Below, in pieces: positions 14,032 to 20,954 of a stretch of 35,717 nt of DNA (the first letter of the stretch is position 1; each line of letters opens with the position of its first letter). Under the pieces are notes generated by a model. That model ran no database searches. It worked only from the letters and a program-made list of their open reading frames with translations, and had not been told where the DNA came from. The DNA is from an uncultured Clostridia bacterium (GTDB lineage: Bacteria > Bacillota > Clostridia > Christensenellales > CAG-138), in NCBI GenBank assembly GCA_947166925.1, contig CAMVGD010000013.1:1-35717 (forward strand). Direction: 5' to 3'. The position numbers and the translations under genes were made by a program.

Positions 14032-14679
14032 TCACCAGATGAAATTCGACTTCAGCATCTCGCCGTTGTCGACGAGAACGTCCTCGCCGGTGATCGAGCA
14101 GTTTTCGGCGGTCAGCGTAAAGCTCAGCGCCGCGATCTCGTGCGGATCCGCCCATTTACGGAGCAGCGTTTCGGCTTTGACTGCCGTATACAGTGTTTCG
14201 CTTTCGAGAATGTGTGCGTTTGCGGGCGTGATCACGCCGCCGGGGGAGATGCTGTTCACCGTGATCCCGCGCCTGCCGAGCGCATTCGCAAGGTATTTCA
14301 TATAGCCCACGATCCCGGCTTTGCTCGCGACATAGTACGGAAACTCCGCGCCGTTTCGCGCCGACGCGGACGCGATAAACAGGATTGACCGGAGCGCGGG
14401 GGAATCCAGAAACCGCTCGGTGAAGCGGATCGTGCCGGTCAGATTTACGCCGATCGCGTCGGCTTCTTCGAGCGTGCCGGCGTTGTTGATGAGGATCTCC
14501 GGCGCGGGGACGTCGAGCGGACGCTCGTCGCGGATATCGCGCTCAAAATGCGTATAATCCGGATGTTCGATCGCGGCGGGGCGGAGGTCCACGCCGAAGA
14601 CCGCATGACCTTCTTTGAGAAACCGCGCGGCGATCGCCTTGCCAATGCCCTGGCTTGTGCCGGTAACGAGTACGTTCAT
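14032..14679 (-). CDS. Short-chain dehydrogenase/reductase (SDR)
   Basis: 215 residues, classical SDR although short. The Rossmann glycine motif TGTSQGIG is at residues 6-13, and Asp in GVDLRP follows it. NNAG precedes catalytic Ser in FIASASARNG and the YYVASK catalytic Tyr/Lys pair; SPGGV follows. It would reduce or oxidise a small carbonyl/alcohol with NAD(P)H; the substrate cannot be read. The start overlaps the upstream transporter stop (ATGA on the minus strand), so it lies in the preQ1-riboswitch operon. A role connected with queuosine or pteridine-type chemistry is possible but unproven. Confidence 0.92.
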   Translation of the reverse strand: MNVLVTGTSQGIGKAIAARFLKEGHAVFGVDLRPAAIEHPDYTHFERDIRDERPLDVPAPEILINNAGTLEEADAIGVNLTGTIRFTERFLDSPALRSILFIASASARNGAEFPYYVASKAGIVGYMKYLANALGRRGITVNSISPGGVITPANAHILESETLYTAVKAETLLRKWADPHEIAALSFTLTAENCSITGEDVLVDNGEMLKSNFIW

Positions 14680-15395
14680 GCCGCCGCTCCTTCCGGGATC
14701 AGGGTCTGCCGTTCCGTGATCCGCTTTGCAATGCGGTAGCCGAACGGCGAGAACACGACCTCAAAGAGCAGCTCGCACACGGCGCCGGTGAGCGCGCAGG
14801 TAAGGCACTGCAGCGTGGTCCAGCCGAAGAAGATCCGGCTCACGAGCAGCGCAAAGACGAGGTTGTCGACGAACTGTCCGACAAACGTGGACACGTACGA
14901 GCGCAGCGCGAAGCGCCCGAAGCCCTCTCTCTTTCTGAGCAGTCTTCCGATGCCGTAGTTTAAGAAATTGTTGACAAACGCGGAGACGAGAAACGCAACG
15001 GAGCTGCCGAGAATGATGAACCATGTGCCGGAAAACGTGTTGTCGAGCGCGGCGTTGATCACGGCTTCGCTGCCTTCGACGAAGCTTTCGCCCCACACGC
15101 CGGGGATGCGGCTTGCGAGAAAGAAGATCCCCGCCATAAAGAGGTTCAGCGCGAGCGCAAAGACCGAGAACAGCGTCGCGGCGCGCGGACCGTAGCAGTG
15201 CGTGAGAATATCCATGGTGAGGAACGTCAGCCACGAAAGGACGATGCCGCAGTCGAGCGCAAGCCAGGAAAGCCCGGTGTCGATGCTCTTGTTTGCTAAA
15301 AGGTTCATGCCGACAATGGACAGAACGGTCAGCGTCAGAAGAAGCGGGGGAACGGTTTTCAGCATTTCGCGGAATTCCGCGATCGTTTTTTTCAT
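14676..15395 (-). CDS. VUT-family queuosine precursor transporter (YhhQ/DUF165-like)
   Basis: 239 residues with about six membrane helices. SWLTFLTMDILTHCYGPRAA contains the membrane-embedded polar motif of the VUT/DUF165 family, and FVNNFLNYGIGRLL and FVGQFVDNLVFALL contain the conserved Asn and GQFxDN segments. Family members import the queuosine precursors preQ0/preQ1 or queuine. The start at 15395 follows AAGGAG, which lies inside the preQ1 riboswitch fold, so intake should fall when preQ1 is plentiful. Operon with the SDR downstream. Upstream in-frame codons belong to the leader and are not used. Confidence 0.93.
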   Translation of the reverse strand: MKKTIAEFREMLKTVPPLLLTLTVLSIVGMNLLANKSIDTGLSWLALDCGIVLSWLTFLTMDILTHCYGPRAATLFSVFALALNLFMAGIFFLASRIPGVWGESFVEGSEAVINAALDNTFSGTWFIILGSSVAFLVSAFVNNFLNYGIGRLLRKREGFGRFALRSYVSTFVGQFVDNLVFALLVSRIFFGWTTLQCLTCALTGAVCELLFEVVFSPFGYRIAKRITERQTLIPEGAAA

Positions 15396-15405
15396 GGGAA
15401 AAAAG

Positions 15406-15443
15406 CTCCTTGTTTTTTTACGGTGGTTAGCAAGAGACACCGT
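15406..15443 (-). promoter_or_regulatory. PreQ1 class-I riboswitch, translational type
   Basis: On the minus strand ACGGTG (15443-15438) pairs with CACCGT (15425-15420) as P1, closing loop TCTCTTGCTAAC. An A-rich strand AAAAAAACAAGGAG follows. CTTG of the loop can pair with CAAG before the SD, giving the H-type pseudoknot of preQ1-I aptamers. The TAAC loop end and AAAACAAGG tail closely resemble the Thermoanaerobacter tengcongensis aptamer. The SD is part of the fold and the controlled gene is a queuosine-precursor transporter, so ligand binding should block translation. Confidence 0.88.
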
Positions 15444-15468
15444 TTGCGTCCGCAGCGGGACGCATTGC

Positions 15469-15497
15469 ATCATAACACAGCCTGCGCAAAAAAGCAA
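15469..15497 (-). promoter_or_regulatory. Promoter of the riboswitch-transporter-SDR operon
   Basis: On the minus strand TTGCTT (15497-15492) and TATGAT (15474-15469) with 17 bases between. The leader then starts with a small hairpin (GCGTCC/GGACGC, 15446-15463) before the riboswitch. Confidence 0.75.
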
Positions 15498-15534
15498 GCC
15501 GTAAAACGAAATCGATGTCCGAAAGTCTCCGCGA

Positions 15535-15563
15535 TTGACAGACGGTCGGCGCGGTCCTATAAT
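15535..15563 (+). promoter_or_regulatory. Full-consensus sigma-A promoter, apparently leaderless
   Basis: TTGACA (15535-15540), 17-bp spacer, TATAAT (15558-15563). The ATG of the next gene is at 15570, seven bases after the -10, which is where transcription should begin. Confidence 0.9.
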
Positions 15564-15569
15564 AAAGAC

Positions 15570-16034
15570 ATGAAAGCGTTTCAGAGAATTCCAAAGCCGC
15601 TTCGCGCCGTGCTCTTTCATCTCATCCAGTGGACCTGGGGACTGCCGCAGAACCTTGTCGGGCTGCTGCTCCTGCCGCTTTTGCGGGGAGAACGACACCG
15701 CTATCACGGCGCGCTCGTGACCGTGTACCGGCGGCTGCGCTTTACGAAAAACCGCTCCGGTTTTTCGCTTGGTTCGTTTATCTTTATTCCGGAGACATGG
15801 TCGGCGTATGATAAGGAACACATCGTCGTGCATGAGTACGGTCATACCGTTCAGTCGCTGATTCTCGGTCCGCTGTATCTCTTTGTCGTCGGGCTGCCCT
15901 CCTGCATCTGGATGCATCGGTACAACAAACGGCGTTCGGTCTATCGCGGTCGCGGCGTCAATTATACCGACCGGTTTCCGGAACACGGCGCCGACCGTCT
16001 CGGCGAATACGCGACCGGGAAAAAACCGTACTGA
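15570..16034 (+). CDS. Small HEYGH-motif protein, putative membrane-associated metalloprotease-like
   Basis: 154 residues. A zinc-binding HExxH-type motif is present as HEYGH at residues 88-92. Hydrophobic stretches lie on both sides (NLVGLLLLPLL at about 28-38, GPLYLFVVGLP at 100-110), and the N- and C-termini are basic. The motif resembles zinc peptidases, but the third ligand is not obvious and the protein is short, so catalytic activity is uncertain. There is no SD before the ATG, and the promoter places the start at the transcript's first base. It is convergent with tyrS. Confidence 0.8.
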   Translation: MKAFQRIPKPLRAVLFHLIQWTWGLPQNLVGLLLLPLLRGERHRYHGALVTVYRRLRFTKNRSGFSLGSFIFIPETWSAYDKEHIVVHEYGHTVQSLILGPLYLFVVGLPSCIWMHRYNKRRSVYRGRGVNYTDRFPEHGADRLGEYATGKKPY

Positions 16035-16048
16035 AGCTGTAATAAAAT

Positions 16049-16080
16049 AACCGGGACAGGCTGACGCCCGTCCCGGTTTT
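16049..16080. terminator. Bidirectional terminator between the HEYGH gene and tyrS
   Basis: AACCGGGAC (16049-16057) pairs with GTCCCGGTT (16070-16078), with T residues after it and A/T residues before it for the minus strand. Confidence 0.85.
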
Positions 16081-16092
16081 GCGTTGTGTGAT

Positions 16093-17313
16093 TTACAGCG
16101 TGAACTTTACGTAGGTCTTCTTGCCCTTTTTGATCTTCACGCCTGCTTTGAGCTGTTCTTCGGTGACGTCCATCCACGTGTCGTCGACGCGTTCGCCGTC
16201 GAGCGAAATGGATCCCTGCTCGATCAGCGTTCTCACCTTGCCCTTGGACTTTTCGATCCCGCCCAGAAGCAGCATGTCGACGATGTTGATCTTACCGTCC
16301 CTGATCGCATCTGCGGGAACGGCGAACGAAGGCATGTTCGCGTCGTCGCCCGCGCCGGAAAACAGCGCGCGCGCCGCAGTCTGCGCCTTTTGCGCTTCCT
16401 CCTCGCCGTGCACGAGCTTCGTGAGCTCAAACGCGAGGATCTCCTTCTTTTCGTTGATGCGGCTTTCGTCCCAGTGATCCATCTCGTCGATCTGTTCGAT
16501 CGGGATGAAGGTCAGCATGCGGATGCACTTCATGACGTCCGCGTCGCCGACGTTGCGCCAGTACTGATAGAACTCGAACGGCGTGGTTTTGTTCGGATCG
16601 AGCCAGACCGCGTTGCCGGCGGTTTTGCCCATCTTCTTGCCCTGCGAGTCGGTTAAAAGCGTGATCGTCATCGCGTACGCGTCCTTGCCGAGCTTCTTGC
16701 GGATCAGCTCCGTGCCGCCGAGCATGTTCGACCACTGATCGTCGCCGCCGAACTGCATGTTGCAGCCGTGGTTCATGTACAGATAGTAGAAGTCGTAGGA
16801 CTGCATGATCATGTAGTTGAACTCGAGGAAGCTGAGACCCTTTTCCATGCGCTGCTTATAGCACTCCGCGCGGAGCATGTTGTTGACCGAGAAGCAGGTG
16901 CCGACCTCGCGCAGCATGTCCACATAGTTGAGCTTTAAAAGCCAGTCGGCGTTGTTGACCATCTCCGCCTTGCCCTCGCCGAACTCGATGAAGCGCTCCA
17001 TCTGCCGCTTGAAGCATTCCGCGTTGTGGTCGATGTCTTCCTTCGTCAGCATCTTGCGCATGTCGGTTCTGCCCGAGGGGTCGCCGATCATGGTCGTGCC
17101 GCCGCCGATCAAAGCGACCGGCTTGTTGCCCGCCATCTGCAGACGCTTCATCAGCGTCAGCGCCATGAAGTGTCCCGCCGTCAGGCTGTCCGCGGTGCAG
17201 TCGAAGCCGATGTAGAACTTTGCTCCGCCGTTGTTGATCAGATCGCGGATCTCCGCTTCGTCCGTGACCTGCGCGATCAGTCCGCGCGCCTTCAATTCCT
17301 CATAAATCTGCAT
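16093..17313 (-). CDS. tyrS: Tyrosine--tRNA ligase
   Basis: 406 residues, normal bacterial TyrS length. The class-I synthetase fold is shown by the HIGH-equivalent TAGHF (residues 45-49) after FYIGFDCTADSL. The KMSKS-equivalent KKMGKTAGNAVWL, the QFGGDDQWSNM tyrosine/AMP region and a C-terminal S4-type RNA-binding domain (GSISLDGERVDD) complete it. It charges tRNA-Tyr in the cytoplasm. Start follows AGGAGG. The leader of about 90 bases has hairpins but no T-box motif, so the usual clostridial tRNA-sensing control is not evident. Confidence 0.97.
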   Translation of the reverse strand: MQIYEELKARGLIAQVTDEAEIRDLINNGGAKFYIGFDCTADSLTAGHFMALTLMKRLQMAGNKPVALIGGGTTMIGDPSGRTDMRKMLTKEDIDHNAECFKRQMERFIEFGEGKAEMVNNADWLLKLNYVDMLREVGTCFSVNNMLRAECYKQRMEKGLSFLEFNYMIMQSYDFYYLYMNHGCNMQFGGDDQWSNMLGGTELIRKKLGKDAYAMTITLLTDSQGKKMGKTAGNAVWLDPNKTTPFEFYQYWRNVGDADVMKCIRMLTFIPIEQIDEMDHWDESRINEKKEILAFELTKLVHGEEEAQKAQTAARALFSGAGDDANMPSFAVPADAIRDGKINIVDMLLLGGIEKSKGKVRTLIEQGSISLDGERVDDTWMDVTEEQLKAGVKIKKGKKTYVKFTL

Positions 17314-17406
17314 GGTGTTCCTCCTGTGTAAGCCCGGCAGCTTCGCGTTCCGCCGGACCGAAATGATCCTTCCGGCGGCAAAAACGCCGCCCGATAATTG
17401 AAAGGC

Positions 17407-17435
17407 ATTATATACGAAATTCCCCTTACTGTCAA
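17407..17435 (-). promoter_or_regulatory. Consensus promoter of tyrS
   Basis: On the minus strand TTGACA (17435-17430) and TATAAT (17412-17407), 17-bp spacer. The leader contains two GC-rich hairpins (GGCGGC/GCCGCC and CCGCCGG/CCGGCGG). Confidence 0.88.
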
Positions 17436-17510
17436 GCGCTTTGCCGCGTGGTTTTGCGTGCGGCAGAATGCAAAATTCACAATTTCACGTATTTTTGCGG
17501 ATATTGGGGC

Positions 17511-17539
17511 TTGATTCCAATGAAAAAGTGCATTATAAT
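17511..17539 (+). promoter_or_regulatory. Promoter of the RiPP operon
   Basis: TTGATT (17511-17516) and TATAAT (17534-17539) with 17 bases between. Predicted transcription start is near 17546, at the foot of a hairpin. It is divergent from the tyrS promoter about 75 bases away. Confidence 0.82.
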
Positions 17540-17546
17540 AACCTAA

Positions 17547-17587
17547 AGTGAATGCTGAAAATGCGAAAGTGTGTTTCGGCATTCACT
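17547..17587 (+). promoter_or_regulatory. Long hairpin at the 5' end of the RiPP transcript
   Basis: AGTGAATGCTGAAA (17547-17560) pairs with TTTCGGCATTCACT (17574-17587), 13 Watson-Crick pairs and one G-U pair, loop 13 bases. There is no T tract, so it is not a terminator. It could stabilise the mRNA 5' end or, as DNA, act as an operator. Confidence 0.7.
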
Positions 17588-17638
17588 GATGCAGGATCGT
17601 CCGGATTTGCTCCGAAATGCACGGAAAGGAATGTCCCG

Positions 17639-18409
17639 ATGGAAAAAGCCCCGATCCGCTTTACGGCGGAGATGGCGGATGTGCCGTTTGAGGTGCGCTG
17701 CTTCTGCCCGGAGACCGAGGCGCTTTTACGGGACTACCGGTCGGACAAAGCGCCGGAATTCGTGATCGACCTTGCGGACGGCGAGTGCGACGGGGTGCGG
17801 AAGCTGCTCACTGAGCACTGGGACAAACAACCGGATCCGTTTGCAGCCTACGGAAGAACCGATAAAGCAGCTTACATCGAGGAAGAAACCTTCCATTGGA
17901 TGCTTGATCAAAAGCTCAGTCCCTACGGCGTGTTCCAGTTCCACGGATCAGCGATTTGTCTTGACGGGGAAGCGTACATCTTCACCGCGCCGAGCGGAAC
18001 CGGCAAGAGCACGCACACAAGGCTTTGGCGCGAACGGTTCGGCGACCGCGTCTGGATGATCAACGACGACATGCCGTACCTTCGGATCTTCGACGACTGT
18101 GTCCGCGCGTACGGAACGCCTTGGAACGGCAAGCACCGCCTTGGCTGCAACGGCTCTGCGCCGATCAAAGCGATCGCGTATCTTCGGCGGGACGACGAAA
18201 ACCACATCGAACCGCTGCCGAAGGAAACGGCGTTCGCGGTCGTGATGAAAGAAACGTTTCGGCTGCCGGACAAAGCGTGGTGGGCGCGTATGATGGGACA
18301 GATCAAAACGGTTCTCGACAGGATCCCGTTTTATCGACTCCGCTGCAACATGGCGCCGGAAGCGGCGGAAATTGCCCTGCGCGGCATGAAATACGGTGAA
18401 CTCCGGTAA
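17639..18409 (+). CDS. HPr-kinase-like P-loop protein of the RiPP operon
   Basis: 256 residues; start chosen at 17639, eight bases after GGAAAGGA. The P-loop APSGTGKST is at residues 117-125, followed by HTRLW. INDDMPYL at 141-148 matches the acidic catalytic segment of HprK-type kinases, and HGS at 102-104 precedes the strand before the P-loop. The HPr-serine sensing N-domain of true HprK is absent; residues 1-95 are different. Proteins like this occur in RiPP clusters, and a kinase of this general kind phosphorylates the C-terminal Ser of some lasso peptides. Being first in the operon, it probably phosphorylates or otherwise acts on the peptide encoded next. Confidence 0.85.
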   Translation: MEKAPIRFTAEMADVPFEVRCFCPETEALLRDYRSDKAPEFVIDLADGECDGVRKLLTEHWDKQPDPFAAYGRTDKAAYIEEETFHWMLDQKLSPYGVFQFHGSAICLDGEAYIFTAPSGTGKSTHTRLWRERFGDRVWMINDDMPYLRIFDDCVRAYGTPWNGKHRLGCNGSAPIKAIAYLRRDDENHIEPLPKETAFAVVMKETFRLPDKAWWARMMGQIKTVLDRIPFYRLRCNMAPEAAEIALRGMKYGELR

Positions 18410-18459
18410 AATCGGATAAACACATATAAGGATAGAAGCTACAGAAAGGAAACTCGACT

Positions 18460-18582
18460 ATGGAAAAGTACGAAGCCCCCTCGATGGAAATCGTTGAGCT
18501 GGAAGGCAGCATCGTGACGTTCGGTATTCCCGGCTTGCCTGACAGTGGTCATGGCGCTTCCGGAAACCAGAACGCTTGCTAA
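18460..18582 (+). CDS. RiPP precursor peptide (40 aa), candidate new family
   Basis: 40 residues after GAAAGGA (18444-18450). Leader: MEKYEAPSMEIVELEG has a YxxPxM motif (Tyr4, Pro7, Met9) comparable to the YxxPxL recognised by the PqqD-like RRE of lasso systems. Probable core: from about residue 17 or 21, including FGIPGLPDSG and then HGASGNQNAC. It is rich in Gly and small polar residues, with two Pro, one His and a single C-terminal Cys; possible modification sites are Ser29, Ser34, Asn36, Asn38 and Cys40. It is small, sits between kinase and radical SAM genes and is followed by a stable hairpin, all typical of a precursor. The cleavage site is unknown. Confidence 0.85.
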   Translation: MEKYEAPSMEIVELEGSIVTFGIPGLPDSGHGASGNQNAC

Positions 18583-18592
18583 ACCTTGAAAT

Positions 18593-18628
18593 GGATCGGC
18601 GAAGCTATTTTGCGGCTTTCGCCGATCC
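18593..18628 (+). promoter_or_regulatory. Stem-loop after the precursor gene (processing or partial terminator)
   Basis: GGATCGGCGAAGC (18593-18605) pairs with GCTTTCGCCGATCC (18615-18628) with one bulge. No T run follows, so read-through to the radical SAM gene is expected. It would protect the short kinase-precursor message and raise peptide over enzyme. Confidence 0.72.
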
Positions 18629-18656
18629 GCGAAGAATGTTCTAAAACAGGATAATT

Positions 18657-19961
18657 ATGAAAGAATTACACAGACCGGATGAGATGTTCGGAAAGATATT
18701 TCCGGCACAGACACCGCGGTCTGGGATTTTTTACGTTCCGTCACAGTTTTCTCTGCCGTTTATCCATCGCGGAAAGTCTTATGTATTCAACACGATGACC
18801 AAGCAATGTGTGGAAGCGGAGCTCCCGGCTTCCGCGACGACGAACGGAGATTTTGACGAGTTGATCAAGGGACGTTTTCTGGTGCCGAAAGGAACGGATG
18901 AGCTTGTATACTATCGATCCATTATTTCTTTTTTGAAGGCATATGAGCAAAAGAATCTGAAAAAGGGATATACGATCCTGCCGACGCTCGGCTGCAATGC
19001 GCGCTGCGTATATTGCTTTCAGGAGGGTATGCAGCAGATCGGCATGACGCATGAAACGGTCGAGGATGCGCTGCGTTTTATCCTGAACGACTGCGGCGGA
19101 AAAGAGATTACGTTGAGCTGGTTCGGCGGAGAGCCGCTTTTACGCGAGGACGTGATCGATCGGATTACAAGCGGCGTAAAGGAAGCAGGCGTCGAATTTA
19201 AGAGCCTGATGATCAGCAACGGCAGTCTGATCACACCGGCAACGATCGGGAAAATGGTCGATCTTTGGCGTGTTCAGTCGATTCAGATCTCGATGGACGG
19301 CGCGGAACGGGATTATATTGCCCGCAAACGGTATCTCACGTATCGCGACGACTACCATATTGTGATTGACGCGATTCAGCGTATGTCGGATGCGGATATC
19401 CAGGTAATGGTTCGCTGTAATGTGGACGAAAACAATCTTCCGGGCGTACCGCGTTTTTTGGAGGATCTTTCCGCGGGGATCGGGAATAAAAAGAATGTCA
19501 GCGTATATCTCTCGCCGGTGTATCAGGAACTGCAGAAAAAAAACAGCATGAAGCTTTGGTCCGATATTCTTGCAATGGAGAACAGGATCGAAGCGGCGGG
19601 ATTTTCCGTTTCATTTGAACGGATCAGTTTTGCGCTTTCCGCTTTTCATTGCTTATCGGATGCAAACGGGATCGTGATCGCCCCGGACGGAAAGCTGCAT
19701 TGCTGCGAAGAACTTGCGGAGGGTTCCGTGATCGGAACGGTCCGCGACGGCATAAAAGACCCAGACGCTCGCAAAGCGTTTGCGCGGATTCGGCCGGTTC
19801 CGGGGAAATGTGAGGATTGCAAGTTTCTCCCGATCTGCATGCCGTTTCCGACCTGTCCCAAATTCGGACTTCTGTGTCGGGAAGGCTATACACTTCTGAC
19901 GTTGGACGCATTGAGAAAAATGATCGATAACGAAATGAAAGGAAAAGAGGGTTTGGCATGA
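18657..19961 (+). CDS. Radical SAM/SPASM peptide-modifying enzyme
   Basis: 434 residues. The cluster-binding motif LGCNARCVYCFQE has Cys113, Cys117 and Cys120 (CxxxCxxC). WFGGEPLL is the GGE SAM-binding motif; MISNGSLI and IQISMDGA are further radical SAM strands. The C-terminal SPASM region holds HCCEE and then CEDCKFLPICMPFPTCPKF and a last Cys, enough to bind auxiliary 4Fe-4S clusters. The 100-residue N-terminal part (SYVFNTMTKQ) is typical of peptide maturases. It should install a cross-link or epimerisation in the precursor core. A weak SD CAGGA precedes the ATG. Its stop overlaps the PqqD start (ATGA). Confidence 0.93.
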   Translation: MKELHRPDEMFGKIFPAQTPRSGIFYVPSQFSLPFIHRGKSYVFNTMTKQCVEAELPASATTNGDFDELIKGRFLVPKGTDELVYYRSIISFLKAYEQKNLKKGYTILPTLGCNARCVYCFQEGMQQIGMTHETVEDALRFILNDCGGKEITLSWFGGEPLLREDVIDRITSGVKEAGVEFKSLMISNGSLITPATIGKMVDLWRVQSIQISMDGAERDYIARKRYLTYRDDYHIVIDAIQRMSDADIQVMVRCNVDENNLPGVPRFLEDLSAGIGNKKNVSVYLSPVYQELQKKNSMKLWSDILAMENRIEAAGFSVSFERISFALSAFHCLSDANGIVIAPDGKLHCCEELAEGSVIGTVRDGIKDPDARKAFARIRPVPGKCEDCKFLPICMPFPTCPKFGLLCREGYTLLTLDALRKMIDNEMKGKEGLA

Positions 19962-20218
19962 AGCTCAAGGACAGTTTTATCACGCAGGACATCGACGGCA
20001 CACAGTTTATGGTCGCCGTCGGCGAGACTTCCTTCACCGGGATCGTGCGCAGCAATAAGACTGCCGCGTTCATCGTGGATTGCCTGAAAACCGAAACGAC
20101 CAAGGAACAGATCGTCGACGCGATGTGCAAAAAATACGACGCGCCCCGGGAACGGATCGAGACCGACGTGGAGATGATCCTTGAAAAGCTGCGCGGGATC
20201 GGTGCTTTGGATGAGTAA
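19958..20218 (+). CDS. PqqD-like peptide recognition protein (RRE)
   Basis: 86 residues, the length of stand-alone PqqD/RRE proteins. The order is a short beta-sheet start (FITQDIDGTQFMVAV), a helix-turn-helix-like middle (SNKTAAFIVDCLKTETTKEQIVDAM), then the acidic ending IETDVEMILEKLRGIGAL. RREs bind the precursor leader and present the core to the maturase; the YxxPxM motif is the likely contact. It is translationally coupled to the radical SAM gene and overlaps the first methyltransferase. Confidence 0.9.
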   Translation: MKLKDSFITQDIDGTQFMVAVGETSFTGIVRSNKTAAFIVDCLKTETTKEQIVDAMCKKYDAPRERIETDVEMILEKLRGIGALDE

Positions 20219-20942
20219 GATGACTGCATTGATCAAAAAAGGATTCCGGTTTGCCAAAAGAAAGCTCAGAAAGGCGTATGTTGCATTCAGCAGACGCGTT
20301 TTGCTCATACAGGATTGGATCATAGATCGCCGGATTTGCGGGCGGAGCCTCGGCAAGATCATCCTGGACATGTGCGGAGATGAAAAGAACCAGATCGGCG
20401 GGACCGGGACGGAGTCGTCTCACTATGTCTATCTGAAACGCATCTTTTCATACATCCGTTTGGATGAAACGGACAAGGTCCTGGACATTGGCTGCGGAAA
20501 AGGCAGGGTCTTTGCCTTCTTTATCAAAGAAAAATATCCCTGCAGGATCGACGGGATCGAGCATAACGCGGACGTTGCGAAGGTCGCGCAGGAATGGACG
20601 GCGAAGTATCCGCAGATTCGCGTCATCGTCGGCGACGCATTTTTAGCAGACTTTAATCAGTATACGGTCCTGACGCTTTCGCGTCCGTTCTTCTGGCACA
20701 CGTACTGCGAATTTGTGGAGAAGCTGGAGGAAAAGCTGACCCATCCGATCGCGATGCTTTCCTGGCATGAGGATCCGCGTGTCAGAGACTTCATCAAGGT
20801 CCGTCCGGGCTGGCATATCGTGCATCACGAGTTTACAAACCGCATCCACGGACTGTATCTGAGGAATTGCCCGCAACCCTTTACGGTCTGGACCTGCGAT
20901 CCGGCCGAGCGGAAGAACACCGATGCGGAACAATTGCGATAA
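20211..20942 (+). CDS. Class I SAM methyltransferase 1 of the RiPP operon
   Basis: 243 residues from the ATG at 20211, which overlaps the PqqD stop; ATG 20220 is an alternative start and neither has a strong SD. Motif I VLDIGCGKG is at residues 90-98, with the acidic ribose contact in GIEHN. VGDAFL and the YTVLTLSRPF strand follow. The first 85 residues are basic and helical (KRKLRKAYVAFSRRV), perhaps for membrane or peptide contact. It is a clear paralogue of the next gene, sharing RICG, IGGT, GCGKGRV, AQEWTAKY, LTHPI and FTVWT segments. Target is probably the precursor; not proven. Confidence 0.9.
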   Translation: MSKMTALIKKGFRFAKRKLRKAYVAFSRRVLLIQDWIIDRRICGRSLGKIILDMCGDEKNQIGGTGTESSHYVYLKRIFSYIRLDETDKVLDIGCGKGRVFAFFIKEKYPCRIDGIEHNADVAKVAQEWTAKYPQIRVIVGDAFLADFNQYTVLTLSRPFFWHTYCEFVEKLEEKLTHPIAMLSWHEDPRVRDFIKVRPGWHIVHHEFTNRIHGLYLRNCPQPFTVWTCDPAERKNTDAEQLR

Positions 20943-20954
20943 ACGGAGCGGCAT

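Noticed and set aside
17314..17406. Possible T-box leader of tyrS
   Set aside because: Hairpins are present but there is no GGGTGG-type antiterminator sequence, and the leader of about 90 bases is too short for a usual T-box.
17552..17638. Longer start of the HprK-like gene
   Set aside because: The upstream codons lie in the 5' hairpin and have no SD; ATG 17639 has GGAAAGGA at good distance.
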